Counted from the first letter of the stretch, positions 52,811 through 61,294 are shown. The stretch is DNA of 64,000 bases from Acidovorax sp. MR-S7 (GCF_000400995.2 NZ_DF239007.1:1-64000), one strand, 5' to 3'. Program-made: numbers and translations. Notes: a model not told the origin generated them from the letters alone.

Positions 52811-53643
52811 CCCCGGCAATGCACCTGGCCGCCCCGGCGGGCAACGTGCCGCACATCGGCTTTGGCCATGTGTGGCACACCCGGCTGCGCCCGCGCCGCC
52901 ACCGCTTCATCGTGCCCACCTTCTTTCTGCTGCTGCCCATGCGCACGCTGCGCGGGCGGCCCGAGGCAGCGGGCGTGCTGGCGCTCAACCGCGCGGGTGC
53001 GCTGTCGTTTCGCGACGCCGACCATGGCGGCGGCAAAAACCCGCGCCAGGGCGGCGCGCTGGCCTGGCTGGAGACGCTGCTGCAGGCCGAGGGCATCACC
53101 GATGCGCAGGGCGAAATCTGGCTGCAGTGCTACCCGCGCGTGCTGGGCTACAGCTTCAAGCCGGTGAGCTTTTGGTACTGCCACCGCCAGGACGGCAGCC
53201 TGCGCGCCATCGTGGCCGAGGTGAACAACACCTTTGGCGAGCGCCACGCCTACCTGCTCGACCACCCGCACTACGGCCAGGAGCTGCGGGCGCGCAAGGC
53301 CTTCCACGTCTCACCGTTTTGCGCCATCGATGGCGGCTACCGCTTTGAGTTTCGCCGGAGTGGGGCCGACGGCCTGCAATCGGCGCGCGTGCGCATCGAC
53401 TACCACGACGCCGAGGGCCCCGTGCTGCTCACCGGCATGGCCGGGCGGCTGGAGCCGCTCACCGCCGCCAGCCGCCGCCGCGCGCTGTGGCGCTACCCCC
53501 TGCTGACGCTGGGCGTGATGGCCCGCATTCTCTGGAACGCCTTGCTGCTGTGGCTCAAGCAGGTGCCGTTCCACACCAAGCCCCAGGCGCCGGCGATGCC
53601 TGTGTCCCGTTCATCTTCCCGCTCATCTTCATCCGACCACTGA
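52807..53643 (+). CDS. DUF1365-family protein
   Basis: The 278-residue protein matches DUF1365: IGFGHVWHTRLRPRRHRF, FRDADHGGG, YPRVLGYSFKPVSFWYCHRQ, IVAEVNNTFGERHAYLL, and KAFHVSPFCAIDGGYRFEF. The family always occurs with the amine-oxidase-like and CFA-type genes found here, and is thought to act on fatty acyl chains; no reaction is proven to my knowledge. It is translationally coupled to the gene before (ATGA). The C-terminal tail is serine-rich. Confidence 0.9.
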   Translation: MTPAMHLAAPAGNVPHIGFGHVWHTRLRPRRHRFIVPTFFLLLPMRTLRGRPEAAGVLALNRAGALSFRDADHGGGKNPRQGGALAWLETLLQAEGITDAQGEIWLQCYPRVLGYSFKPVSFWYCHRQDGSLRAIVAEVNNTFGERHAYLLDHPHYGQELRARKAFHVSPFCAIDGGYRFEFRRSGADGLQSARVRIDYHDAEGPVLLTGMAGRLEPLTAASRRRALWRYPLLTLGVMARILWNALLLWLKQVPFHTKPQAPAMPVSRSSSRSSSSDH

Positions 53644-53645
53644 CC

Positions 53646-54866
53646 ATGATCACGACCACCACCGCGTTTCAACTTCCACTGCCAGCCGGCCTGCCGGCCC
53701 CTGCGCGCCACGGCCTGCGCCTGCTGCAGCGCCTGCAGCACGGCACGCTGCACCTGGAGCTGCCCGACGGCAGCACGCTGCAACTGGGCCAGGGCAGCCA
53801 GCCGCACGCCAGCCTGCGCCTGCACGATTGGCGGGTGTTTGGCGCGGTGCTGCGCTCGGGCGACATCGGCCTGGCCGAGGGCTATATCGATCAGCACTGG
53901 AGCTCGCCGCACCTGGGTGACTTGCTGCGCCTGCTGATGGCCAACCGCGACGCGTTGGAGTCGCTGGTGTACGGCGCCTGGTGGGGGCGGCTGGCCTACC
54001 GGCTGCGCCATCTGCTCCACCGCAACACGCGCACCGGCAGCCGGCGCAACATCCAGGCCCACTACGACCTGGGCAACGCCTTCTACCAGTTGTGGCTGGA
54101 CCCGAGCATGAATTACTCGTCCGCCTGGTTCCAAGGTGACCTGGCGGGCGATTTGACCGCCGCGCAGCATGCCAAGGTGCGCCGCGCACTGCACAGCGCC
54201 GGCGTGCAAGCAGGCAGCCGGGTGCTGGAGATCGGCTGCGGCTGGGGTGCGCTGGCCGAAATGGCGGCGGGCGAGTTCCAGGCCCATGTGACCGGCGTGA
54301 CGCTCTCCAACGAGCAACTGGCGTTTGGCCAGCAGCGCTTGCAGCGCGCCGGGCTGGCGGCCCGGGCCGAGCTGCGCCTGCAGGACTACCGCGACATCCA
54401 GGACGCGCCGTTCGACGCCATCTGCTCCATCGAAATGGTCGAGGCCGTGGGCCAGGCCTACTGGCCCAGCTACTTTGGCACCGTGGCGCGCTTGCTCAAA
54501 CCGGGCGGGCGCGCCTGCGTGCAAAGCATCGTCATCGACGACGCGCTGTTCGAGCGCTATGTGCAGGGCACGGACTTCATCCAGCAGTACGTCTTCCCCG
54601 GCGGCTGCCTGCCCAGCCCGGCGCGCTTTCGCGCGGCGGCGCAGCAGGCCGGTCTGCGCGTGGTGGAGGAGCTGGCCTTTGGCGCCGACTACGCCGAGAC
54701 CTTGCGCCGCTGGCACCGCCAGTTCACCCAGCAGCATGCCCAGGTGCTGGCGCAGGGTTTTGATGCGAAGTTCCTGCGCACCTGGGAGTTCTACCTCGCG
54801 TACTGCGAAGCCGCCTTCGACAGCGGCAGCATCGATGTGGTGCAGTACACATTGGTGAAAAATTAA
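53646..54866 (+). CDS. cfa: Cyclopropane-fatty-acyl-phospholipid synthase family methyltransferase
   Basis: From the ATG at 53646, 2 bp after DUF1365, the protein has 406 residues. The N-terminal domain (SGDIGLAEGYIDQHWSSPHL) and the SAM-binding motif VLEIGCGWGALAEMAAGEF near residue 193 are typical, as are NIQAHYDLGNAFYQLWLDP, SSIEMVEAVG-like ICSIEMVEAVGQAYW, FIQQYVFPGGCLPS and FYLAYCEAAFDSG. It methylates an unsaturated phospholipid acyl chain. In this cluster type the product may be a methylated or furan fatty acid precursor rather than a plain cyclopropane. It ends at an AGCGCT-type repeat. Confidence 0.92.
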   Translation: MITTTTAFQLPLPAGLPAPARHGLRLLQRLQHGTLHLELPDGSTLQLGQGSQPHASLRLHDWRVFGAVLRSGDIGLAEGYIDQHWSSPHLGDLLRLLMANRDALESLVYGAWWGRLAYRLRHLLHRNTRTGSRRNIQAHYDLGNAFYQLWLDPSMNYSSAWFQGDLAGDLTAAQHAKVRRALHSAGVQAGSRVLEIGCGWGALAEMAAGEFQAHVTGVTLSNEQLAFGQQRLQRAGLAARAELRLQDYRDIQDAPFDAICSIEMVEAVGQAYWPSYFGTVARLLKPGGRACVQSIVIDDALFERYVQGTDFIQQYVFPGGCLPSPARFRAAAQQAGLRVVEELAFGADYAETLRRWHRQFTQQHAQVLAQGFDAKFLRTWEFYLAYCEAAFDSGSIDVVQYTLVKN

Positions 54867-54890
54867 AAAATGATAGCTGCCAGCGCTTGA
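54867..54890. repeat. AGCGCT-type dispersed repeat, half element (between cfa-like and chalcone-isomerase-like genes)
   Basis: AAAATGATAGCTGCCAGCGC followed by TTGATG is half of the long form. It directly follows the cfa-like stop codon and runs up to the start codon of the next gene, whose ribosome binding site is therefore missing or very weak. Confidence 0.65.
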
Positions 54891-55504
54891 TGCATATGCC
54901 TTACCGCCTGATTTCACCATTGATTTACCTGGCGAGAGTCCGCGTGCTGGCCGCAGCGGTGGCCATGGGGGTGGCTGTTGCCAGCGCGGGCCCTGGCGTA
55001 TCGGCAGCGGACGCATCGGCCCCGCCCGCCTTCATACACCAGGCGCTGCCCGATGCAACGCTGTGGGGCCAGGGGCAGATGCGATTTTTCGGGCTGCGCA
55101 TCTACGACGCGCGCCTGTGGGCCGGTCTGCAGTTTGAAGCGGCCGACTTTGGCGCCTACGCCCTGGCCCTGGAGCTGACCTACCACCGCGCCTTTACCGG
55201 CGCCGCCATTGCCCAGCGCTCCATCGAGGAGATCGAGCGCCAGGGAGATCTGGCGCCAGCGCAGGCCCAGCGCTGGCAAAGTGCGCTGGCCGCCGTACTG
55301 CCCGACGTGCAGCCGGGCGAGCGCCTCACGGGCCTGTACCAGCCTGGCCTGGGAATGCGCCTGTGGCGCGGCCAGCAGGCCCTGGGTGCGATTGACGACG
55401 CCGAGCTGGCACGCCGCTTTTTCGGCATCTGGCTGTCGCCACGCACGTCAGAACCCGGCCTGCGCAGCGCCTTGCTGGCGCGCAAGCCAGGAGCCGGGCC
55501 ATGA
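54890..55504 (+). CDS. Chalcone-isomerase-like (CHASE-fold) secreted protein
   Basis: The protein has about 204 residues from the ATG at 54890; the ATG at 54896 is also possible. No good ribosome binding site is seen because a dispersed repeat reaches the start. A signal peptide (VRVLAAAVAMGVAVASAGPG, then VSAADA) leads to a periplasmic domain with LWGQGQMRFFGLRIYDARLW, ELTYHRAFTGAAIAQRSIEE, and RFFGIWLSPRTSEPGLR, the pattern of bacterial chalcone-isomerase-like proteins. These probably bind fatty acids. It overlaps the MFS gene by four bases. Confidence 0.82.
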   Translation: MHMPYRLISPLIYLARVRVLAAAVAMGVAVASAGPGVSAADASAPPAFIHQALPDATLWGQGQMRFFGLRIYDARLWAGLQFEAADFGAYALALELTYHRAFTGAAIAQRSIEEIERQGDLAPAQAQRWQSALAAVLPDVQPGERLTGLYQPGLGMRLWRGQQALGAIDDAELARRFFGIWLSPRTSEPGLRSALLARKPGAGP

Positions 55505-56820
55505 CCCACCCCTTGTCATGGAACCCCTCGCAAGTGCTGCCCTGGCGCGACGGGCTGGCCTACGGGCTGCTGGGCTTGCCGCTGGCCTTTGCCGCGCTGC
55601 CGCTGTACGTGGTGCTGCCGCACTATTACGCCAGCAACCTTGGCCTGCCGCTGGCCAGTGTGGGGGCGCTGCTGCTTCTGGTGCGGCTGATCGATGCCGG
55701 GGCCGAACCGCTGCTCGGGCGCCTGAGCGACCGGTTGTACCGCCGCACCGCGCACACCGTGCTGTGGGTAGTTGGCGCATCGGCGCTGCTCTTGGGCGGC
55801 GGCATGGCGGGGCTGTTTTTTCCGCCGGTGCAGGGGCCGGGGGCACTGGCGGCGTGGATGGTGGCAGGCCTCTTGTTCACCTGCCTGGCGCACAGTCTGC
55901 TGGTCATCGCCCACCAGGCCTGGGGGGTGCGCCTGGGGGGTGACACCGTGCAGCGCAGCCGCATCGTGGCCTGGCGCGAGGGGCCGGGCCTGCTCGGCGT
56001 GGTCACGGCCAGCGCGCTCTCGGTGGCCTGGGGCGCGGGCACCATGCTGGGCGTGTTCGCACTGGCATTGCTGGCCGGTTGGCTGGCGCTGTGGCAGGCG
56101 CCGCGTCCGCCGTTTTCAGCCGCGCCGCAGGAGGGGCATGAGGGACGGGAGCCGCGCTATCGCCAACTTTGGCTGCCGCTGACCCAGGCGCCCTTCCGCC
56201 GTCTGCTGGCGGTGTTTCTGTGCAATGGCATCGCCAGCGCCATACCAGCCGCGCTGATGTTGTTCTTCGCCCAGGATCGGCTGCAGGCTACGTCGCCGCA
56301 GATTGCGCTGTTCCTGGTGCTGTATTTCGTCAGCGGTGCGCTGTCCATGCCCGGTTGGCTGCGGGTGGTGCGCCGCTTCGGGCTGGAGCGGGCGTGGCTG
56401 GCCGGCATGTTGCTGGCGGTGGCCTGCTTTGGCTGGGCGGCCGCGCTGCAGGGCGGGCAGGTGGCGGCATTTGCCGTGATCTGCGTGCTGTCGGGCGCGG
56501 CGCTGGGCGCCGACCTGGCCGTGCCCGGCGCACTTCTGGCCTTGCTGATCGAGCGCAGCGGCGCACAGGGAACGAATGACGGTGCCTACCTGGGCTGGTG
56601 GAACCTGGCCACCAAGCTCAACCTGGCGCTGGCCGCCGGGGCCACGCTGCCGCTGCTGCAATGGCTGGGCTACATGCCGGGCAGCCAGGATCCGCTGGCA
56701 CTGCAACGCCTGGCATGGATTTATGCGCTGCTGCCGTGCGCGCTCAAGCTGATGGCGGCCTGGTTGCTGCATCGCCTGTTGATCACCTCTCGAAACCCAC
56801 CCCAAGGAGTGACACCATGA
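55501..56820 (+). CDS. MFS transporter (MFS_2/GPH-like)
   Basis: The 439-residue membrane protein has about 12 hydrophobic segments. Family sequence includes LLLVRLIDAGAEPLLGRLSDRL after the second segment, the conserved cytoplasmic loop of the major facilitator superfamily, and LVIAHQAWGVRLGGD. The C-terminal half contains GAALGADLAVPGALLALLIE. It probably moves a lipid-related or small carbohydrate molecule; the substrate is unknown. It is coupled to its neighbours by four-base overlaps on both sides. Confidence 0.87.
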   Translation: MTHPLSWNPSQVLPWRDGLAYGLLGLPLAFAALPLYVVLPHYYASNLGLPLASVGALLLLVRLIDAGAEPLLGRLSDRLYRRTAHTVLWVVGASALLLGGGMAGLFFPPVQGPGALAAWMVAGLLFTCLAHSLLVIAHQAWGVRLGGDTVQRSRIVAWREGPGLLGVVTASALSVAWGAGTMLGVFALALLAGWLALWQAPRPPFSAAPQEGHEGREPRYRQLWLPLTQAPFRRLLAVFLCNGIASAIPAALMLFFAQDRLQATSPQIALFLVLYFVSGALSMPGWLRVVRRFGLERAWLAGMLLAVACFGWAAALQGGQVAAFAVICVLSGAALGADLAVPGALLALLIERSGAQGTNDGAYLGWWNLATKLNLALAAGATLPLLQWLGYMPGSQDPLALQRLAWIYALLPCALKLMAAWLLHRLLITSRNPPQGVTP

Positions 56821-57353
56821 ACACACGCCGCCATGTCTTGCTTGCCCTGCTCGCGGGCTCGGCTGTGCTGGCCGGCTGCGCGAGCCCCCAGGTGAGCGAC
56901 TACGCCCAACAGCGCCCCAAGCTGGAGCTGGATCGATATTTCAATGGCCGCATCCGCGCCCACGGCATCTTTCAAAAGCGCGGCGGCGAGGTGGTGCGCC
57001 GCTTCATCGTGGTCATGGACTGCCACTGGGAGGGCAACCAGGGCGTGCTGGACGAGGCCTTCAGCTATTCCGACGGCAGCACCCAGCGCCGCGTCTGGCG
57101 CCTGACCAAGCACGCCGATGGCCGCTACACCGGCCGTGCCGACGACGTGGTGGGCGAGGCCGAGGGGCAGGAATCGGGCAACGCCTTCCGCTGGAACTAC
57201 ACGCTGCGCCTGCCGGTGGACGGCAAGGACTACGACGTGCAGTTTGACGACTGGATGTTCCTGGTCGATGAGCGGGTGATGCTCAACCGCGCCACCATGA
57301 GCAAGTTTGGCATCACGCTGGGCGAGGTGCTGCTGTCTTTCACCAAGGACTAA
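56817..57353 (+). CDS. DUF3833-family lipoprotein
   Basis: The protein has 178 residues from the ATG at 56817, overlapping the MFS stop. A lipoprotein signal ends in VLAGC, so it is membrane-anchored. The DUF3833 pattern is seen in LDRYFNGRIRAHGIFQKRGG, FIVVMDCHWEGNQGVLDEAF, DDVVGEAEGQESGNAFRWNY, and DDWMFLVDERVMLNRATMSK. The family occurs in the same light/lipid gene clusters; its function is not known. Confidence 0.9.
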   Translation: MNTRRHVLLALLAGSAVLAGCASPQVSDYAQQRPKLELDRYFNGRIRAHGIFQKRGGEVVRRFIVVMDCHWEGNQGVLDEAFSYSDGSTQRRVWRLTKHADGRYTGRADDVVGEAEGQESGNAFRWNYTLRLPVDGKDYDVQFDDWMFLVDERVMLNRATMSKFGITLGEVLLSFTKD

Positions 57354-57357
57354 CGCC

Positions 57358-58140
57358 GTGCCCCTCAACCCCCCCATCACCGACTGGCGCGGCCAACGCG
57401 TGTGGCTGGTCGGTGCGTCCAGCGGCATCGGGCGCGCGGTCGCGTCGCTGCTGCACGCACGTGGCGCGCAGGTGTGCGTGTCGGCGCGTCAGCAGGCCTT
57501 GCTCGATGCCTTCGTGCGCGAGCACCCCGGCAGCCAGGCGCTGGCGTTGGATGTGACCGACGCGCAGGCCGTCGCCGGCGCGGCGCAGCAGCTGTTGGCG
57601 GGCGGCCTGCTGGATTTGGTCTGCTACTGCGCCGGCCACTACCGCCCCATGTCGGCTGGCGCGCTGGACTTGCCCGAGCTGCTGCAGCACCAGAGCGTGA
57701 ACGTTACGGGCGCGCTGCACGTGCTGGCCGCCGTGGTGCCCGCGTTGCTCCAGGCCGCCGGCGCTGGGCGCGCGCCGCACCTGAGCCTGGTGGCCAGCGT
57801 GGCCGGTTGGCGCGCCTTGCCACAAAGCCTGGCCTACGGGCCCACCAAGGCGGCGCTGATTAACCTGGCGGAAAACCTGTTTCTTGACCTGCGCCCTCAG
57901 GGCGTGGGCGTCAGCCTGATCAACCCCGGTTTCGTCGATACCCCGCTGACGGCGCAAAACCAGTTTTCCATGCCGGCACTGCTCACGCCGGAGCAGGCGG
58001 CACAAGCCATCGTGCGCGGATGGGAGCGGGGGCAGTTCGAGCTGCACTTTCCCAAGCGCTTCACGGGCGTGCTCAAGCTCATGCGTTGCCTGCCGTACCG
58101 CTGGTATTTCCCGCTGGTGCACCGTTTCACGGGGCTTTGA
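57358..58140 (+). CDS. Short-chain dehydrogenase/reductase
   Basis: The likely start is GTG at 57358, 4 bp after the DUF3833 stop; the protein then has 260 residues. The NAD(P) site is VWLVGASSGIGRAVASLLHA, and the active site has a serine in LSLVASVAGW and the YGPTKAAL tyrosine-lysine pair. It reduces or oxidises an alcohol/ketone, presumably on a lipid in this setting. The C-terminus FTGVLKLMRCLPYRWYFPLV may attach to the membrane. It is followed by the SnoaL-like gene after 2 bp. Confidence 0.9.
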   Translation: MPLNPPITDWRGQRVWLVGASSGIGRAVASLLHARGAQVCVSARQQALLDAFVREHPGSQALALDVTDAQAVAGAAQQLLAGGLLDLVCYCAGHYRPMSAGALDLPELLQHQSVNVTGALHVLAAVVPALLQAAGAGRAPHLSLVASVAGWRALPQSLAYGPTKAALINLAENLFLDLRPQGVGVSLINPGFVDTPLTAQNQFSMPALLTPEQAAQAIVRGWERGQFELHFPKRFTGVLKLMRCLPYRWYFPLVHRFTGL

Positions 58141-58142
58141 GC

Positions 58143-58781
58143 ATGCGCGTTTCCACCCCGATCGTTTGCGGCGACACCCAGGCCACAGCGCAGGCCGCCA
58201 CCCAGCGGCTGATTGCGCTGTACGAGCAGCTCTCGCCGGCGCACCTGGCCACGCTGGACGCCTATTACGCGAGCGATGCGCACTTCAAAGACCCCTTCAA
58301 CGACGTGCGCGGCGTGCCCGCCATCGCGCAGATTTTTGCGCACATGTTCGCCACGCTGGATCAGCCCCGTTTTGCCGTCACCCAGCACATCGTGCAGGGC
58401 GACCAGGCCTTTCTGGGCTGGGAGTTCCGCTTTCGCATGCGCCGCTGGCGCCCGCAGGTGGAGCAATGCATCCACGGTGCCACCCTGGTGCGCTTTGACG
58501 CCCAGGGCCGCGTGGCGCTGCACCGCGACTATTGGGATGCCGCCCAGGAGCTGTACGAGAAACTGCCCGTGCTGGGCGGCCTGATGCGCTGGCTGCGCCG
58601 ATCCGCCTCGGCTACTTCAACCACCAAGGTGCCCCATGCTTATCGCTTCCAGCCGCGAGCCAGGTGTCGTGGCTCGACGCCTGGCGGGCACGCCCCCCAT
58701 GCTCACGACCTATCTGCTGCGCAGCCATGCGGAGCCTTCCGAGGTGCTGGCTCGGTTCATCGAACGAGTGGCCTTCATTGA
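58143..58781 (+). pseudogene. SnoaL/NTF2-like protein with a foreign C-terminal tail at the right cargo junction
   Basis: The first about 155 codons form an NTF2-like domain: LIALYEQLSPAHLATLDAYY, HFKDPFNDVRGVPAIAQIFA, GDQAFLGWEFRFRMRRW and VALHRDYWDAAQELYEKLPV. After LMRWLRRSASA, near 58605, the frame runs on into a sequence rich in Arg, His and Pro (RFQPRARCRGSTPGGHAPHA) that reads out of frame through ICE DNA and stops at 58781. The core domain could still fold, so the product may be active, but the natural stop codon appears to have been lost. Confidence 0.7.
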
Positions 58782-58827
58782 TTCGGCGGATAGCCTCGAC
58801 GCCGAGGACTCCTACCCCATCCAATGA
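58636..58827 (+). CDS. Hypothetical 63-residue ICE open frame, possibly the end of a deleted gene
   Basis: The frame MLIASSREPGVVARRLAGTP continues as MLTTYLLRSHAEPSEVLARF and ends ADSLDAEDSYPIQ. Its composition is protein-like and it overlaps the non-natural tail of the SnoaL-like gene. It has no ribosome binding site. Since it lies exactly between the cargo junction and eexN, it may be the 3' remnant of the gene that stood there, but I do not recognise it. Confidence 0.35.
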   Translation: MLIASSREPGVVARRLAGTPPMLTTYLLRSHAEPSEVLARFIERVAFIDSADSLDAEDSYPIQ

Positions 58828-58840
58828 AAGGACTGGAACC

Positions 58841-59068
58841 ATGAACAAAGTGATGTTGCTGATGTTGGCCGCCACCTTGACTGCATGCGGCCCCTCTCAC
58901 CCCTCGGAAACCGTGGACACGCTCGTCGCCAATCCCGAGCGCATCAAGGAGATTCAACGGCAATGCAAGGAAGATCGCACAAAGGTCGGCGACGAACTTT
59001 GTGTGCGTGCCGCCGAAGCTGCCAATCGGCGTTTCTTCGGGGATCGGCCCGAGCAAAAATCCAAGTAG
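58841..59068 (+). CDS. eexN: EexN-family entry exclusion lipoprotein
   Basis: The 75-residue protein has a lipoprotein signal, MNKVMLLMLAATLTAC, and the EexN pattern TVDTLVANPERIKEIQRQCK followed by GDELCVRAAEAANRRFFGD. EexN proteins in the cell envelope stop entry of a second copy of a similar conjugative element. AAAGGACTGG is the ribosome binding site. A terminator follows before traG. Confidence 0.82.
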   Translation: MNKVMLLMLAATLTACGPSHPSETVDTLVANPERIKEIQRQCKEDRTKVGDELCVRAAEAANRRFFGDRPEQKSK

Positions 59069-59117
59069 TCCCTTCGCAGTCGTTTCGCAGCGACAAACTT
59101 CTCGCTGTTACCTAACC

Positions 59118-59152
59118 ACGCCGCAATGCGCTCGCGCTTGCGGCGTTTTTAT
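59118..59152 (+). terminator. Terminator between eexN and traG
   Basis: ACGCCGCAA (59118-59126) pairs with TTGCGGCGT (59138-59146) around a short GC-rich loop and is followed by TTTTTATT. Confidence 0.82.
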
Positions 59153-59284
59153 TACTTTCGCCCCTGCAAGAAATCTGGCTTTTTCGGCCTGAATTCCCGC
59201 CATAACGGCCTTTGACCGGCCTATCCGCGCGCCTTGATCCTCGGTGCTGCGGCACCTCCGTGTGTCGTGATCGGAGGCGAGGTT
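59153..59284 (+). promoter_or_regulatory. Leader of the traG-trb operon
   Basis: This short gap must contain the promoter of the transfer operon, because a terminator lies directly upstream. No clear -35/-10 pair was identified. GGAGGCGAGG at 59274-59283 is the ribosome binding site of traG. Confidence 0.35.
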
Positions 59285-61294
59285 ATGCAAGGGACGAACG
59301 TGCTGTTCGGTCAGATTGCCGTGGTATTCGGCATCGTGATCGCCGGCGTGTGGGCGGCCACACAATGGACAGCCGCCGCCCTGGGCTATCAGCTACGCCT
59401 TGGCTCGCCCTGGTTCGACTTCTTCGGTACGCCGGTCTATCACCCCTGGCGGCTGTTCGAGTGGTGGTTCTTCTTCGATGCCTACGCGCCGCGCGTCTTT
59501 GACATCGGCGGCGCCATCGCGGGCGGCAATGGCTTGGTGGCCGTGCTGGTTGCCATCGGCATGTCGATTTGGCGCTCGCGCCAATCGCGCTTGGTCACGA
59601 CCTACGGCTCGGCACGCTGGGCGAACGCGGATGACATTCGCAAGGCTGGCCTCACGCAGCCGGCCGGCGTGTTCCTCGGTCAGCATGATCGCCAGTACCT
59701 GCGCCATGAAGGCCCGGAACACGTCCTGACCTTCGCGCCCACGCGCAGCGGCAAAGGTGTCGGCCTGGTAGTGCCGACCTTGTTGAGCTGGCCTGCGTCC
59801 GCCGTCATCCACGACATCAAGGGCGAGAACTGGAGCATCACCGCAGGTTGGCGCTCGCGCTTCTCGCACTGTCTGCTGTTCAACCCCACCGATGCGAAGT
59901 CGGCAGCCTACAACCCGCTGCTGGAAGTCCGGCGTGGCGCGCATGAAGTGCGCGACGTGCAGAACATCGCGGACATCCTGGTCGATCCCGAAGGCGCGCT
60001 GGAGCGGCGCAATCACTGGGAGAAGACTTCGCACGCGCTGCTGGTCGGGGCCATTCTGCATGTGCTTTATGCCGGCGAGGACAAGACGCTACGCGGCGTC
60101 GCTAACTTCCTTTCCGATCCGGCTTGCCCATTCGAGCTGACGCTGCATCGGATGATGACCACGCCGCACCTCGGCGATGGGCCGCATCCGGTCGTCGCAT
60201 CGGCGGCGCGTGAAGTCCTCAACAAGAGCGACAACGAACGCTCGGGCGTGCTGTCCACGGCCATGTCGTTCCTCGGCCTTTACCGCGATCCCACGGTGGC
60301 CGAAGTCACGTCGCGCTGCGATTGGCGCATCGCCGACCTGATTGCGGCCGAGCATCCGGTGTCGCTGTATCTGGTGGTGCCGCCTTCGGACATTTCGCGG
60401 ACGAAGCCGCTCATTCGCCTGATCCTCAACCAGATCGGGCGGCGCCTCACGGAATCGCTCGATGGCTCCGACGGCATCGATCGCCGCCACAAGCTCCTGC
60501 TGATGCTCGACGAGTTCCCGGCGCTGGGGCGCCTCGACTTCTTCGAGACGGCGTTGGCCTTCATGGCCGGCTATGGCATCCGCAGCTTCCTCATCGCCCA
60601 AAGCCTGAACCAGATCGACAAGGCGTATGGGCAGAACCATTCCATCCTCGATAACTGCCATGTCCGCGTGACGTTTGCGACGAACGACGAACGCACGGCC
60701 AAACGGATTTCCGAGACGCTGGGCACGGCTACCGAGCTACGCGCACAGCGCAACTACGCGGGCCACCGGCTCGCGCCGTGGCTGGGGCACCTGATGGTGT
60801 CGCGCCAGGAAACCGCGCGCCCGCTGCTGACGCCGGGCGAAGTGATGCAGCTTCCGCCCGACGAAGCCGTGGTGATGGTGTCCAGCGTGGCGCCCATCAA
60901 GGCCAAGAAGCTGCGCTACTACGCGGACACCAATTTCAAGCGGCGGGTGCTGCCGCCGCCCGTACTTGCGGCCGGGCGCTATGCCGACGTGCCGCCCTCG
61001 CGGGCCGACGACTGGAGCGGGCTGGCGATTCCCGCCGTGCCTGCCGCACCGGCCACTGCACCTACTGATGACCTGGAGCACTTGGGTTCGGCCGACGACG
61101 GCGGCCCGCGCCGTCAGCCCGAACTTTCCGAAGCCGTCGCCTACGACCCCGAGCTGGCCGCGTCCGCAGCCGACCTCGGGTTGCTCGATGACGACGACGA
61201 CCTGCCGCTTCCCCTTCCTCGCCAGCTTGATCCGGCCATGCAGCGCACGGCCCGGCTGGCTTCCCTCGACCCCAACGACGGAATCGAGCTATGA
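59285..61294 (+). CDS. traG: Type IV coupling protein TraG (VirD4 family)
   Basis: From the ATG at 59285 the protein has 669 residues. Two N-terminal membrane segments are followed by the ATPase domain with Walker A (TFAPTRSGKGVGLVVPTL, near residue 151) and Walker B (LLLMLDEFPALG, near residue 404). It links the relaxosome to the mating-pair channel and pumps DNA. The C-terminal tail is acidic (DLGLLDDDDDLPLPLP). It overlaps the CopG-type gene by four bases and leads the trb operon. An in-frame upstream codon at 59234 lacks a ribosome binding site. Confidence 0.95.
   Translation: MQGTNVLFGQIAVVFGIVIAGVWAATQWTAAALGYQLRLGSPWFDFFGTPVYHPWRLFEWWFFFDAYAPRVFDIGGAIAGGNGLVAVLVAIGMSIWRSRQSRLVTTYGSARWANADDIRKAGLTQPAGVFLGQHDRQYLRHEGPEHVLTFAPTRSGKGVGLVVPTLLSWPASAVIHDIKGENWSITAGWRSRFSHCLLFNPTDAKSAAYNPLLEVRRGAHEVRDVQNIADILVDPEGALERRNHWEKTSHALLVGAILHVLYAGEDKTLRGVANFLSDPACPFELTLHRMMTTPHLGDGPHPVVASAAREVLNKSDNERSGVLSTAMSFLGLYRDPTVAEVTSRCDWRIADLIAAEHPVSLYLVVPPSDISRTKPLIRLILNQIGRRLTESLDGSDGIDRRHKLLLMLDEFPALGRLDFFETALAFMAGYGIRSFLIAQSLNQIDKAYGQNHSILDNCHVRVTFATNDERTAKRISETLGTATELRAQRNYAGHRLAPWLGHLMVSRQETARPLLTPGEVMQLPPDEAVVMVSSVAPIKAKKLRYYADTNFKRRVLPPPVLAAGRYADVPPSRADDWSGLAIPAVPAAPATAPTDDLEHLGSADDGGPRRQPELSEAVAYDPELAASAADLGLLDDDDDLPLPLPRQLDPAMQRTARLASLDPNDGIEL

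Larger units (their letters stand above)
48977..58620. other. Cargo block in the ICE: light / photo-oxidative membrane-lipid cluster
   Basis: The block holds a minus-strand operon (regulator, lipocalin, truncated photolyase) and a divergent plus-strand operon of eight genes. Both edge genes are damaged: the photolyase lacks its C-terminal half and the SnoaL-like gene runs into ICE sequence. No IS, direct repeat or inverted repeat was seen at the edges, which points to illegitimate recombination of a chromosomal segment into the ICE. The edges are placed by loss of similarity and are good to about 20 bp on the left and 30 bp on the right. Confidence 0.75.

Noticed and set aside
58636-58827. 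63-residue frame as the C-terminus of a conjugative relaxase
   Set aside because: The position would fit, but no relaxase motif or recognisable similarity can be seen, so it is kept as hypothetical only.
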